A stretch of 64,000 nt of DNA. Source: BOG-1155 sp963717985 (GTDB lineage Bacteria > Desulfobacterota > Syntrophorhabdia > Syntrophorhabdales > WCHB1-27). The position numbers and the translations under genes are program-made. Under the pieces are notes generated by a model. That model was not told where the DNA came from, did not search any database, and saw nothing but the letters and a program-made list of their open reading frames with translations. This document shows, in pieces, positions 42,999 through 51,542 of the stretch; position 1 is the first letter of the stretch, and each line of letters opens with the position of its first letter. Location: the NCBI GenBank assembly GCA_963717985.1, contig CAVQYC010000005.1, positions 186,001 through 250,000 of the forward strand. Reading direction: 5' to 3'.

Positions 42999-43812
42999 CA
43001 AGCAGGAAGCCCTCATCTCCCTCGCGTCCTTGAGGGGCTCGGCGCTTCTCGCCGGAGGCACGGACCTCCTCGTGAGGATGAAGAAAGGCGAGACCCACCG
43101 GTATGTAATCGACCTGGGGGGTGTAGCCGAACTTGCGGGCGTGACGGAAGAGGGCGGTATGCTGCGCCTGGGCAGCGGCATGACCCACGCCCGCATCGCG
43201 ACGCACCCGGCCATCGCGAGGACCTGCGGCAGCCTCGCTTCTGCCTGCTCCCTCGTGGGCTCTCCGCAGATAAGGAACATGGGCACCCTGGGAGGGAACC
43301 TGGTCAACGCATCACCCGCTGCCGATTCCCTGGCTCCCCTCCTCGTGCACAACGCCGAGGTGACGCTCGAATCGATGGACGGGATGAGGACCGAGAAACT
43401 GGAACGGTTCATCGCCGCTCCCTACAGGACCACGATCGGAAGCAAGGAGGTCCTCACTTCCGTAAAGGTAGAGGCCCTCGGCGGCTACGAAGAAGGTTAT
43501 CGGAGGATCGCGAGAAGGGCAGGGTGGGCCATTTCCCGCCTCTCCGTCGCATGGGCCTTGGCTGATACGGAGGGCATCTTCAATGATGTGCGGATTGCCG
43601 TGGGAAGCTGCACCCCCGTGCCTTTCAGGCCACGGTCGGCGGAGGCGTTCCTGATCGGGAAAGGGCGGGAAAGGCCCGTGGTGGAGGAAGCGGTCAGGAT
43701 GGTGCTCGACGAGATACGGCGCATCGCTGGGATGCGGCCTTCCTTCACCTACAAACTGCCGGTGGTGAGGGACCTCCTCCTGTCGGTGCTCGGGGGCGAC
43801 GCGTGTTCATAG
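42964..43812 (+). CDS. Molybdenum hydroxylase medium subunit, FAD-binding
   Basis: 282 residues. The FAD motifs AGGTDLLVRMKKGE and IRNMGTLGGNLVNASPAADS are present, followed by the CO-dehydrogenase flavoprotein C-terminal domain. At this length it lacks the extra [4Fe-4S]-binding insert of 4-hydroxybenzoyl-CoA reductase, arguing against that enzyme. Its stop overlaps the large-subunit start by ten bases. Confidence 0.94.
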   Translation: MLPLFSYVAAHNKQEALISLASLRGSALLAGGTDLLVRMKKGETHRYVIDLGGVAELAGVTEEGGMLRLGSGMTHARIATHPAIARTCGSLASACSLVGSPQIRNMGTLGGNLVNASPAADSLAPLLVHNAEVTLESMDGMRTEKLERFIAAPYRTTIGSKEVLTSVKVEALGGYEEGYRRIARRAGWAISRLSVAWALADTEGIFNDVRIAVGSCTPVPFRPRSAEAFLIGKGRERPVVEEAVRMVLDEIRRIAGMRPSFTYKLPVVRDLLLSVLGGDACS

Positions 43813-45974
43813 GAAGGGACCTCGACAGGGTGGACGCCCTCGCAAAGGTGCTCGGAACAGCCGAGTTCGCCCACGACCTGCGTGTGGAAGGCATGCTCTT
43901 CGCCTGCGTGGTAAGGAGCACAAGGCCCCATGCGCTGTTGGCCGGCATCGATGTGTCGGGGGCCCTGGCCGTGCCGGGGGTACTCCGTATCCTGAGCTAT
44001 AAGGACATCCCGGGCCAGAACACCTTCGGCGCCCTGCGCAAGGATCAGCCCTTTCTCGCATCCGGGCGGGTCAGGTACACGGGAGAGCCGATACTTGTCG
44101 TCATAGGCGAGAATGAGGCCGTTGCCCGGCAAGGGGCGGCGCGGGTCAAGATCGACTATGGGGATATCGATGCGGTCCCGGACCCCGATACGTCCGCGAA
44201 GGGCCACAACCTCATCTATGATACGGGCAACATCCTGGTCTCTAAAAAGGTGCGGAAAGGCGACGTGGAGAAGGGTTTCGCGGAGTCCGACGTTGTCACG
44301 GCCCATACGTTCCGGACAACCTGGATCGACCATGCCTTCCTCGAAACCGAGGCAGGGATAGGGTACGTGGACGAAGGCGGGCGGATCGTGATCAAATCAT
44401 CGACGCAGAATATCCACTATAAGAGGGCGGAGATTAGCCGGCTCCTTGCCATGCCGGAAGAGCGGATCAGGGTCATCCAGGCAACGACGGGCGGAGGTTT
44501 CGGCGGGAAGCTCGATGTGACCGTCGAAGGCTTCCTCGCCCTGGCGGTCTATGCGCTCAAGCGTCCCGTATTCATGCGCTATACCAGGGAAGAGAGCTTT
44601 CTGGCCAACACGAAGCGGCACCCCCTTTCTATCGAGTACAAGACCGGGGCGAGGAAGGACGGCACCCTGACCGCGGTGAAGGTGAATATCACGGGCGATA
44701 CCGGACCGTACGCCTCCTATGGTGATGCGGTCTGCCTGAGGTGCGCGGTCCACGCGACCGGACCCTACGAAGTGGCGAACGTCTGGGCCGACAGCACGCT
44801 CTTCTACACAAACGGCCCTGTTTCCGGGGCCATGAGGGGTTTCGGCGTCCCCCAGCTCGCCTTCGCCCACGAGTCGCAGATCGACGAGGTGGCGGACCTG
44901 CTCGGGATAGACCCGATCGACATACGGATCAAAAACAGCCTGAAGCGGGGATCGACTACCGCCACGGGCCAGGTCCTTTCGGCGAGTGCCGGCTTCGTGG
45001 AGACCTTGAAGAGGCTCGAACCCTTCTGGAGGGCGCGGAAGAAGCAGAAGTCGGGCTCGGGGTTCGGTCTTGGGTGCATGTATTACGGCATCGGCAACAC
45101 GGGTGTGGCCAACCCCGCCCATGCCCAGGTGGAGCTTGGCGCGGAGGGGAGGGTGATCCTCCATACAGGGGCGTGCGAGATAGGCCAGGGGTCCGACACG
45201 GTCCTCCTCCAGATCCTCCTCGAAACGCTCGGGATATCCATGCGCGACGTGCTCCTCGACAGGGGTGACACGGATACCTCGAAGGATGCGGGCTCCTCGT
45301 CCGCGAGCCGGCAGACCTATGTCTCGGGGAAGGCGGTCCAGGAGGCCGCGACCGGTTTGAGGACGGTTCTCGACAAGGCCGGGTACTACAGGGGCAGGAC
45401 GCTCAGGGACATCTATTGCGCCATGAAGGACGGAGGCAGGCTCTTGTTCGACGGCCGCTTTAACCCGCCCGCCAGCGGCCTCGATGAGGCGACCGGCCAG
45501 GGTGTTCCTTACGCTACTTACGCCTTCGCCGCCCACATGACAGAGGTCGAGGTGGAAGAATCGACGGGCGCATGCCGGGTGAAGCAGGTGTACGCCGCCC
45601 ACGATGTGGGAAAGAGCATAAACCCGAGGGGTATCAAAGGGCAGATATGCGGGGGGGTTGCCATGGGCATCGGGCTCGCCCTCATGGAGGAGTTCATTCC
45701 CGGCAAAACAGCATCCTTCGATACGTACTATATCCCTGCCTCCATGGACATGCCGCGGGTCGAGGTGTTCCTTGTCGAGGACGAGGAGCCTACGGGCCCC
45801 TTCGGCGCAAAAGGGGTGGGAGAGCCGGCGCTTATACCCCAGGCCGCGAGCATCGTTAACGCCATCAGGGACGCGGCAGGCGTCAGGGTATACGAGCTGC
45901 CGTGTCACATGGAGCGGCTGAAAGGGCTGATGGAAGACAAGAAAGTGACAAAACGAGAGGAGGCGGATCCATGA
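43803..45974 (+). CDS. Molybdenum hydroxylase large subunit, molybdopterin-binding
   Basis: 723 residues from a GTG start. Motifs of the xanthine oxidase family are in order: GTAEFAHDLRVEGMLFA near the N-terminus, TTGGGFGGKLDV, AMRGFGVPQ, GACEIGQGSDTVLLQ, DTSKDAGSSSASRQ, and the catalytic Glu region GVGEPALIP. The enzyme hydroxylates a ring carbon next to nitrogen (or a related carbon) with water as oxygen donor. The large subunit is one chain, unlike the split, selenium-dependent nicotinate dehydrogenase of Eubacterium barkeri. Substrate inferred from the downstream enamidase and reductase genes: a pyridine carboxylate or similar. Confidence 0.93.
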   Translation: MFIGRDLDRVDALAKVLGTAEFAHDLRVEGMLFACVVRSTRPHALLAGIDVSGALAVPGVLRILSYKDIPGQNTFGALRKDQPFLASGRVRYTGEPILVVIGENEAVARQGAARVKIDYGDIDAVPDPDTSAKGHNLIYDTGNILVSKKVRKGDVEKGFAESDVVTAHTFRTTWIDHAFLETEAGIGYVDEGGRIVIKSSTQNIHYKRAEISRLLAMPEERIRVIQATTGGGFGGKLDVTVEGFLALAVYALKRPVFMRYTREESFLANTKRHPLSIEYKTGARKDGTLTAVKVNITGDTGPYASYGDAVCLRCAVHATGPYEVANVWADSTLFYTNGPVSGAMRGFGVPQLAFAHESQIDEVADLLGIDPIDIRIKNSLKRGSTTATGQVLSASAGFVETLKRLEPFWRARKKQKSGSGFGLGCMYYGIGNTGVANPAHAQVELGAEGRVILHTGACEIGQGSDTVLLQILLETLGISMRDVLLDRGDTDTSKDAGSSSASRQTYVSGKAVQEAATGLRTVLDKAGYYRGRTLRDIYCAMKDGGRLLFDGRFNPPASGLDEATGQGVPYATYAFAAHMTEVEVEESTGACRVKQVYAAHDVGKSINPRGIKGQICGGVAMGIGLALMEEFIPGKTASFDTYYIPASMDMPRVEVFLVEDEEPTGPFGAKGVGEPALIPQAASIVNAIRDAAGVRVYELPCHMERLKGLMEDKKVTKREEADP

Positions 45975-47122
45975 GACTGGTCTTAAGCAATGTGGGGACG
46001 ATATTTACCGGCGATATCAGGGCGCCTCTCCAGGAAGGCCCTCTTTCCATCGTCATCGAAGAGGGGCGGATAAAGGCCGTCGAGAAGGGGTCGGGTACCG
46101 GGGGCGACAAGACGATCGACGTGAAGGGGATGACCGTGTGCCCAGGGCTCATCGATTCCCATGTGCACCCGGTCTTCGGCGACTTTACCCCACGGCAGAA
46201 TCAGCTCGGCTTCATCGAGAGCAGCCTGCACGGCGGCGTCACCTCCATGATCTCCGCGGGTGAAGTCCATCTGCCGGGCAGACCCAAGGACAGGCAGGGG
46301 ACGAAAGCGCTCGCGCTGCTCGCGCACAAATCGTTTGCGGCGAGCCGTCCGGGCGGGGTGAAGGTCTATGGCGGCGCGTTGATCCTGGAGAAGGGGCTTC
46401 TTGAGGAGGATTTCAAGGAGCTCGCGGCCGAGGGCGTCTGGCTCGTGGGAGAGATCGGCCTCGGCACGGTGAAAACGGCCTCCGAGGCGCGTGAGATGGC
46501 TGAGTGGGCAAAGAAGTACGGCATGAAAGTGCTCATGCACGTGGGCGGGACATCGATCCCGGGCAGCTCGACCGTCACCTGCGATGACGTGCTTGAGGCA
46601 AGGCCCACGGTGGTCTGCCATCTCAACGGAGGGCCGACGAGCATTCCCGTCCCCGAGGCGAAGCGGGTGATGGAGGAGTCGGAGGCCGCCATCGAGATCG
46701 TCCACTGCGGAAACCCCAAATCAGCAGTGGAGGTGACGATGTTCCTGAAGGAGAAAGGGAGTCTTTCCCGGCTCATCATCGGGAACGACGCGCCTTCCGG
46801 CACGGGCGTCGTGCCCCTCGGCATATGGAGGATGATCAATTTTATCTCCGCTTTCTGTGGAATCCCCGCGGAGACCGCTGTCTGCTGCGCCACGGGCAAT
46901 ACGAAGGCTGTCTTTTCCCTGGCCCAGGGGCTGGTGAAAGAGGGAGAGGCCGCGGATTTGCAGGTGATCGATGCACCCATGGGGTCGGCGGGGACGGACG
47001 CCAAAGGGGCCATCGAGATAGGCGACATTCCCGGTATAGCAGCCGTTCTGGTAGACGGCGTGATCAAGGTGGAAGTGAGCAGGAATACACCGCCGCCGGT
47101 GAGGCGGATAGCCCCGGCCTAG
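45971..47122 (+). CDS. ena: Enamidase-like amidohydrolase
   Basis: 383 residues from the ATG that overlaps the previous stop (ATGA). Amidohydrolase metal motif DSHVHP at about 62-67, further His in MHVGGTSIPGS and CHLNGGPTSIPVP, and the final Asp in IIGNDAPSGTG. The blocks DFTPRQNQLGFIESSLHGGV, AGEVHLPGRPKDRQGTKAL and SRNTPPPVRR match what I know of enamidase of Eubacterium barkeri, which opens 1,4,5,6-tetrahydro-6-oxonicotinate to 2-formylglutarate and ammonia. Located immediately after the molybdenum hydroxylase and before a 6-hydroxynicotinate-reductase-like gene, which supports that role. Confidence 0.85.
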   Translation: MRLVLSNVGTIFTGDIRAPLQEGPLSIVIEEGRIKAVEKGSGTGGDKTIDVKGMTVCPGLIDSHVHPVFGDFTPRQNQLGFIESSLHGGVTSMISAGEVHLPGRPKDRQGTKALALLAHKSFAASRPGGVKVYGGALILEKGLLEEDFKELAAEGVWLVGEIGLGTVKTASEAREMAEWAKKYGMKVLMHVGGTSIPGSSTVTCDDVLEARPTVVCHLNGGPTSIPVPEAKRVMEESEAAIEIVHCGNPKSAVEVTMFLKEKGSLSRLIIGNDAPSGTGVVPLGIWRMINFISAFCGIPAETAVCCATGNTKAVFSLAQGLVKEGEAADLQVIDAPMGSAGTDAKGAIEIGDIPGIAAVLVDGVIKVEVSRNTPPPVRRIAPA

Positions 47123-47196
47123 ACGAAAAAAGAAGGGCGCCGCTTTGGCGCGTTGCGAAGGCAGAGCGCACAACCGGCGATCGGGGGAGAGACGCC

Positions 47197-48711
47197 ATGA
47201 AGATTGATCTGGCCAAATGCAAGGGCTGTGGGGTATGTGGGGAGGTCTGCCCCCTCGGCATCCTCTCTGTAGAGGGGAAGAAAGTGCACATGGGGGAGGG
47301 CTGCGTCGAGTGCGGCACGTGCATGAAGGTCTGCCCCAAGGACGTGTTTACCCCGGACGCTCCCGACAAGACGCCCGTCTGCGCTGCCTGCCCCATTGCC
47401 TGCAGGATACCGGAGGGTTGTTTCGGCGCCTGTATGCGCTACTACAACGAGGCGGGCGCCATCAGCCGGAAGGCCAGGGTCCTCTCCTATGAAGAGGTGG
47501 CTGACCTGGTGGAGTCCGCCGATGCGTCCCTCATCGGACGGCCGCTCCTCACCGGCATCGGTTCGGGCACCACCTACCCGGACTTCAGGCCTTCCCCTTT
47601 CATCGTGAGCGGCGTAAGGGACGGCATCGACATTGTCACGGTGGTGACGGAAGCCCCCTTGAGCTACAGCGGGATGAAGGTAAAGATAGATGCCGACCGC
47701 TTCCTAGGGAAGGAAGCGAAGGGCATCTATGTGAAACGCAAGGGGAAACGGCACATAGGTCATCTCTGTACCGAGGAGTACGGCTCGAAAATGCTTTCCC
47801 TTGGAGGGGTCAACACGCTGACCTCAAAGGACGGACTATTCGCGGCCAGGGTTATGCTGGAACTGCTCGGGGGCAAATGGGTCACCATGGAGATCGAGGA
47901 CGGGTCGACCATTGAGATCGCCCTCGGCAAGGCGCCGCGGATCGACGGGGCGCCGGAGGAACGGATGCGCGTCGGCTGCGGCAGCGCGGTATCGGGCCTC
48001 TTTGCGCCGTATATGGCCCGCGCCGCGGATGAGGTCATCGTGCTCGACGGCCACATCACCGCCCTCTTCAGCGAGCATCCGGCCGGAAGACATATAGGCA
48101 AACCCAGGTCCGGCGTGTCGATAGTCGGCCGGAAGAGCACCGACGGCAGGTACTTCGTCGGCAAGGGGAAGGGGTGGGGCGGCACCGACATCACCGAGCC
48201 CTTGGAGGTGATCTCCGGGATAAAGGCGGAGGAGTTGCGGGAGGGCATGAGCCTCCTCATCACGGAGACGACAGGCCGCAGCGTCGCCTTCTACAGGATG
48301 AGGAAGGGTGGCTTTGCGAAGGAGGAGCCGACCCCTGCTGCAATGGAGTTCATCGAGGTGTTGCGCGACTCCTGCGAATTCGCCGGGGTCAGCGCGGTTT
48401 TCGCGGCGGGCGTGGGCGGGTCGGCACGGGCCGGTGTGACGAAGAACCCCATAAAGTTGACGAGGGCGGTGCACGAGGGCAGGGTGGCGATCACCATAGG
48501 GGGGGCGCGGCCCTTCATCTTTCCCGGAGGCGGCATAAATTTTCTGGTGGATGTGGGAAAGATCAGGCACGGCAGCATCTATCTCTCCCCCACGCCGTCA
48601 TTTGTGCTGCCCGTTGAGTATACGATGCGAAGGGATACCTTTGCCGATATCGGGGGCCACATCGATTCGATAAAGCCCATAGAAAAGGTACTGAAGCGCA
48701 AAGGACGCTAA
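47197..48711 (+). CDS. hnr: 6-hydroxynicotinate reductase-like iron-sulfur protein
   Basis: 504 residues from the ATG at 47197 with GGGGGAGAG upstream. Two [4Fe-4S] ferredoxin motifs, CKGCGVCGEVCP (8-19) and CVECGTCMKVCP (36-47), are followed by a further Cys group (CAACPIAC ... CFGAC, 62-79) and a long domain without similarity to common reductases. This layout is that of proteins named 6-hydroxynicotinate reductase, which uses ferredoxin to reduce 6-hydroxynicotinate to 1,4,5,6-tetrahydro-6-oxonicotinate, the substrate of enamidase. A 5-bp intercistronic hairpin (47137-47151) precedes it. Confidence 0.82.
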   Translation: MKIDLAKCKGCGVCGEVCPLGILSVEGKKVHMGEGCVECGTCMKVCPKDVFTPDAPDKTPVCAACPIACRIPEGCFGACMRYYNEAGAISRKARVLSYEEVADLVESADASLIGRPLLTGIGSGTTYPDFRPSPFIVSGVRDGIDIVTVVTEAPLSYSGMKVKIDADRFLGKEAKGIYVKRKGKRHIGHLCTEEYGSKMLSLGGVNTLTSKDGLFAARVMLELLGGKWVTMEIEDGSTIEIALGKAPRIDGAPEERMRVGCGSAVSGLFAPYMARAADEVIVLDGHITALFSEHPAGRHIGKPRSGVSIVGRKSTDGRYFVGKGKGWGGTDITEPLEVISGIKAEELREGMSLLITETTGRSVAFYRMRKGGFAKEEPTPAAMEFIEVLRDSCEFAGVSAVFAAGVGGSARAGVTKNPIKLTRAVHEGRVAITIGGARPFIFPGGGINFLVDVGKIRHGSIYLSPTPSFVLPVEYTMRRDTFADIGGHIDSIKPIEKVLKRKGR

Positions 48712-49563
48712 ATGCTGATCGAGCTAGGCCCGGCCACACTGGTGCTTGCGGGGGAAAAAGGGGGAGAGGCCTTTCCTTTCGAACGCCAGGAGATTGAGGC
48801 GTACCTGGGGCGGATCCTCAACGAGATCAGGGAAGCCCTCCCTATTCTCAGGCAGAAGGCTTACAGAATCAAGAACACAGACTACCTGCCGGAGCCGGCC
48901 CGGAGGATGATCAGGGCGGTCAAGGCTGTCGACGAGGCGACGCTCACACCCATGGCCGCAGTGGCGGGCGCGGTGGCGGACCTCGTCAAAGAGTATCTCT
49001 CCTCATCGGGGGAGATCGATCTTCTCTCCGTGAATAACGGCGGCGACATATCCATATGCAACAGGTCGGGCCGGCCGATGAGGATAGGCATAGGGGATAT
49101 CGGCAGCACCATCCCTACGCCCTACGTGATGAAGGTGGAGGGGCCCGGCTCTCTCGGAGTGGCGACGAGCGGCTTCGGCGGAAGGAGCTTTACCCTCGGC
49201 CTTGCGGACATAGTCAGTGTCGCGGCCGATTCCGCCGCCCTCGCGGATGCCGCGGCCACGCTCATCGCAAACAGGACCAGCGTGGAGACGGCCGGGGTCG
49301 TGCGGCGAAGGGCGCTGGAATTAGACCCGCTCACCGATATACCGGACGAGCTTGTGACCGTTGACAGGGGTTGTCTGGACACAGAGGCGGTCATGGCCGC
49401 CGTGACGAACGGCGAGGAGGAAGCGGCAAGACTGAAATCGGCGGGGGTCATCAGAGACGCCGTCGTTATCCTGAAAGGGCACATGATGCACACGTTCGAT
49501 GACAAGAGCGTTATAAAACTGGAGGTGTCCCATGGAAGTGCGGAAAATTGTCACCATTGTTGA
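48712..49563 (+). CDS. UPF0280 family protein (ApbE-related)
   Basis: 283 residues, starting on the base after the preceding stop. Core motifs AAVAGAVADLVKEYL, SVNNGGDISI, RIGIGDIG and GVATSGFGGRSFTLG (compare VVNxGGDI and the ATSG segment of ApbE flavin transferases) identify UPF0280. The family has no proven function; similarity to ApbE suggests flavin or metal handling. Here it directly follows the ring reductase gene and overlaps the DUF1185 gene by 32 bases, so it is probably an accessory or catalytic part of the same pathway. Confidence 0.85.
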   Translation: MLIELGPATLVLAGEKGGEAFPFERQEIEAYLGRILNEIREALPILRQKAYRIKNTDYLPEPARRMIRAVKAVDEATLTPMAAVAGAVADLVKEYLSSSGEIDLLSVNNGGDISICNRSGRPMRIGIGDIGSTIPTPYVMKVEGPGSLGVATSGFGGRSFTLGLADIVSVAADSAALADAAATLIANRTSVETAGVVRRRALELDPLTDIPDELVTVDRGCLDTEAVMAAVTNGEEEAARLKSAGVIRDAVVILKGHMMHTFDDKSVIKLEVSHGSAENCHHC

Positions 49564-50104
49564 GGACATATTCATCGACGGCGCCAAAAGGGCCGAGAAC
49601 CCGGTCCGAAAGGTGGCGGCTATCGCCGTCATAAAGAACCCCTACGCGGGTGTCTATCAGGAAGACCTGACGGTCCTCATCGATGCCGGGGAGGAATTGG
49701 GAAGGGTCCTCGGCGAGAGGGCGGTTGCCGCACTGGAGGGGAGGAAGCCCGAGAGCTACGGAAAAGCCGCGATAGTCGGAGAAAATGGTGAGTACGAGCA
49801 CGCGGCGGCCCTTCTCCATCCGAAACTGGGCACGCCTTTGCGGAATGCAGTGGGCGGCGGAAAGGCCATAATACCCTCCGTCAAGAAGATCGGAAGGATG
49901 GGGGACGGGATAGATATTCCCCTCCATTTCAAGGACGCCGCTTTCGTACGGTCCCACTTCGACGGCATGACCGTCTCCGTGAACGATGCGCCGAAGGGGG
50001 ATGAGATCCTCGTTGCCGTCGCCGTTACCGCCGGGGGGAGACCGCATGCCCGGGTGGGCGGACTGAAGAAGGAAGAGGCCAAGGGAGAGGACGGGCTGAG
50101 ATAG
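49532..50104 (+). CDS. DUF1185 / amino acid synthesis family protein
   Basis: 190 residues with GGAGG close to the ATG. Segments RKIVTIVEDIFIDGAKRAENP, VRKVAAIAVIKNPYAG and DLTVLIDAGEELG, and later PLHFKDAAFVRSHFDGMTVS, are characteristic of DUF1185 (Pfam AA_synth), whose enzymatic role is not settled despite the name. Last gene of the catabolic operon. Its co-occurrence with a UPF0280 protein and a 6-hydroxynicotinate-reductase-like protein suggests a ring-processing function. Confidence 0.85.
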   Translation: MEVRKIVTIVEDIFIDGAKRAENPVRKVAAIAVIKNPYAGVYQEDLTVLIDAGEELGRVLGERAVAALEGRKPESYGKAAIVGENGEYEHAAALLHPKLGTPLRNAVGGGKAIIPSVKKIGRMGDGIDIPLHFKDAAFVRSHFDGMTVSVNDAPKGDEILVAVAVTAGGRPHARVGGLKKEEAKGEDGLR

Positions 50105-50157
50105 GGCGTCTTTTCCGCCCCGCCCGAGGGCTTTTGGCTCATCTTCCTGTCTCTATC

Positions 50158-50550
50158 CTATCTCACAAGACGGAGCAGGCGCTTTTCCACGACCGCTAAG
50201 CCTCTCGCCAGCGGGGTTTGGGCTGCAAGCAGCGCACAGAGGACTCCCACGGTGTTCGCCGCCATATCGCCATACTCAAAAGTCCGATACCCGGTCATGC
50301 GCTGGAGATATTCCATGCTGACCCCAAGCATGATAAAAGCTAGTCCGATGGCCCACCGTACCCGGTTCCGCGCGTAGATCTGACCGAACCAGAAGGTGAG
50401 GGTAAAGTAAGCCGCGGCGTGCTCGATTTTGTCGCCCCCCTGCATATGTGTCAGGTCCGGCGGGTTTGGCATCAATGAAACGTATATAACCAGCCCGACC
50501 GACAAGAAGCCGACGGCGAGCCAGATATTTGTAAATCTCAGTTTCTCCAA
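50158..50550 (-). CDS. VanZ-like membrane protein
   Basis: 130 residues with four membrane helices. VIYVSLMPNPPDL, GGDKIEHAAAYFTLTFW and SMEYLQRMTGYRTFEYGDMAANTVG are the VanZ-family hallmarks (first-helix Pro, DK-H motif, DxxANxxG). Function of such small VanZ-like proteins is unknown. Convergent with the catabolic operon. Confidence 0.85.
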   Translation of the reverse strand: MEKLRFTNIWLAVGFLSVGLVIYVSLMPNPPDLTHMQGGDKIEHAAAYFTLTFWFGQIYARNRVRWAIGLAFIMLGVSMEYLQRMTGYRTFEYGDMAANTVGVLCALLAAQTPLARGLAVVEKRLLRLVR

Positions 50551-50622
50551 GGGGTCACTCTTCCTTTTGCATTGACGGTCTTTCCCGCTTCGCTTCTTTA
50601 TATGAGTCTCTCTTCCGGGCTT

Positions 50623-51426
50623 TTAGCGGTTTGCCTCCGCCGCGAGGCGGGCTTTTTGGGCATGAAGCTGCCTCACGTGGGTGAGGATCGCCGCCATCAC
50701 CGGACCCGCCTGATCATGGATGATCAGGTCGGCCAGATTGTCACACGCGGTCTCGTCGCGATTGACAATGACCAGCTTCGCCCCTGCCCGTTTTGCGACA
50801 ACCGGCATGGCGGCGGCAGGATGGACGACGAGAGACGAGCCGACAACGATGAAGAGGTCGCAAGACCCCGACCGCAGGTATGCTTCCGTCGTTTCCTTTT
50901 CCGGCATGGCCTGGCCGAAAGAGATGGTGGCCGGCTTGAGGATCCCGCCACACGCCTCACACCGGGGGGCTTTCTCTTCTTCCGAGAGACGGGCCTGCAC
51001 CGCGTCCCGATCGTACCTCTGTCCGCAGTCCAGGCATGTCACATGCATGGCCGTCCCGTGCAGTTCCAGCACCTTTTCTTGCGAATTGCCTGCCTTGAAG
51101 TGAAGACCGTCGATATTTTGCGTGATCAGGCAATCGAGTTTTCCCAGCTTCTCCAGCTCGGCGATTGCCAGGTGGCCTGCATTGGGCAGGGCGTTTTTCA
51201 TGGAATCGTACATTTCGGTCGCCATCCGCCAGTACGTGTGCCGGGACCCTTCACTGGAAAGAAACCGCCCAAAGTCAAAGTCCTCGGGGTCATACTTATC
51301 CCATACGCCGCCGGGGCTCCGGAAATCAGGAATGCCCGACTCGGTGCTCATGCCGGCGCCGACAAAGACGACCACCTTCCTTGAATTGACGATCCATTCG
51401 GCGACCCTTTCGATCTCTTCTGTCAT
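50623..51426 (-). CDS. Sir2-family NAD-dependent protein deacylase (sirtuin)
   Basis: 267 residues from the ATG at 51426 (AAGGAGG upstream); 51444 is an alternative. NAD-binding GAGMSTESGIPDFRSPGG, catalytic segment TQNIDGLH followed by the acid-base His in LELHGTA, and a zinc ribbon of four Cys (CLDCGQ ... CEACGG). Full length for a class III/U sirtuin. Removes acetyl or other acyl groups from lysine; in syntrophs with abundant acyl-CoAs this counters non-enzymatic acylation (inference). Confidence 0.95.
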   Translation of the reverse strand: MTEEIERVAEWIVNSRKVVVFVGAGMSTESGIPDFRSPGGVWDKYDPEDFDFGRFLSSEGSRHTYWRMATEMYDSMKNALPNAGHLAIAELEKLGKLDCLITQNIDGLHFKAGNSQEKVLELHGTAMHVTCLDCGQRYDRDAVQARLSEEEKAPRCEACGGILKPATISFGQAMPEKETTEAYLRSGSCDLFIVVGSSLVVHPAAAMPVVAKRAGAKLVIVNRDETACDNLADLIIHDQAGPVMAAILTHVRQLHAQKARLAAEANR

Positions 51427-51467
51427 CCCCTCCTCCTTGCGCATACCGTGGCATGTCTCATAGTGAG

Positions 51468-51496
51468 ATTATACTGCTGAAGGCAGAAGCACTCAA
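51468..51496 (-). promoter_or_regulatory. Sigma-70 promoter of the sirtuin gene
   Basis: On the minus strand TTGAGT (51491-51496) and a perfect TATAAT (51468-51473) with a 17-base spacer, about 40 bases before the start codon. Confidence 0.7.
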
Positions 51497-51542
51497 GAAC
51501 GAAACAGAACGAACCCGGCGAGGCTTTATGCGGGCAGCTTAT

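Noticed and set aside
44397..45908. A 503-codon minus-strand open frame opposite the molybdenum hydroxylase large subunit
   Set aside because: Antisense to a gene with complete family motifs; the translation is Arg/His/Pro-rich and resembles nothing.
42522..45974. 4-hydroxybenzoyl-CoA reductase as identity of the molybdenum hydroxylase
   Set aside because: The FAD subunit is too short to hold the extra [4Fe-4S] insert of that enzyme, and the downstream enamidase and ring reductase point to an N-heterocycle.
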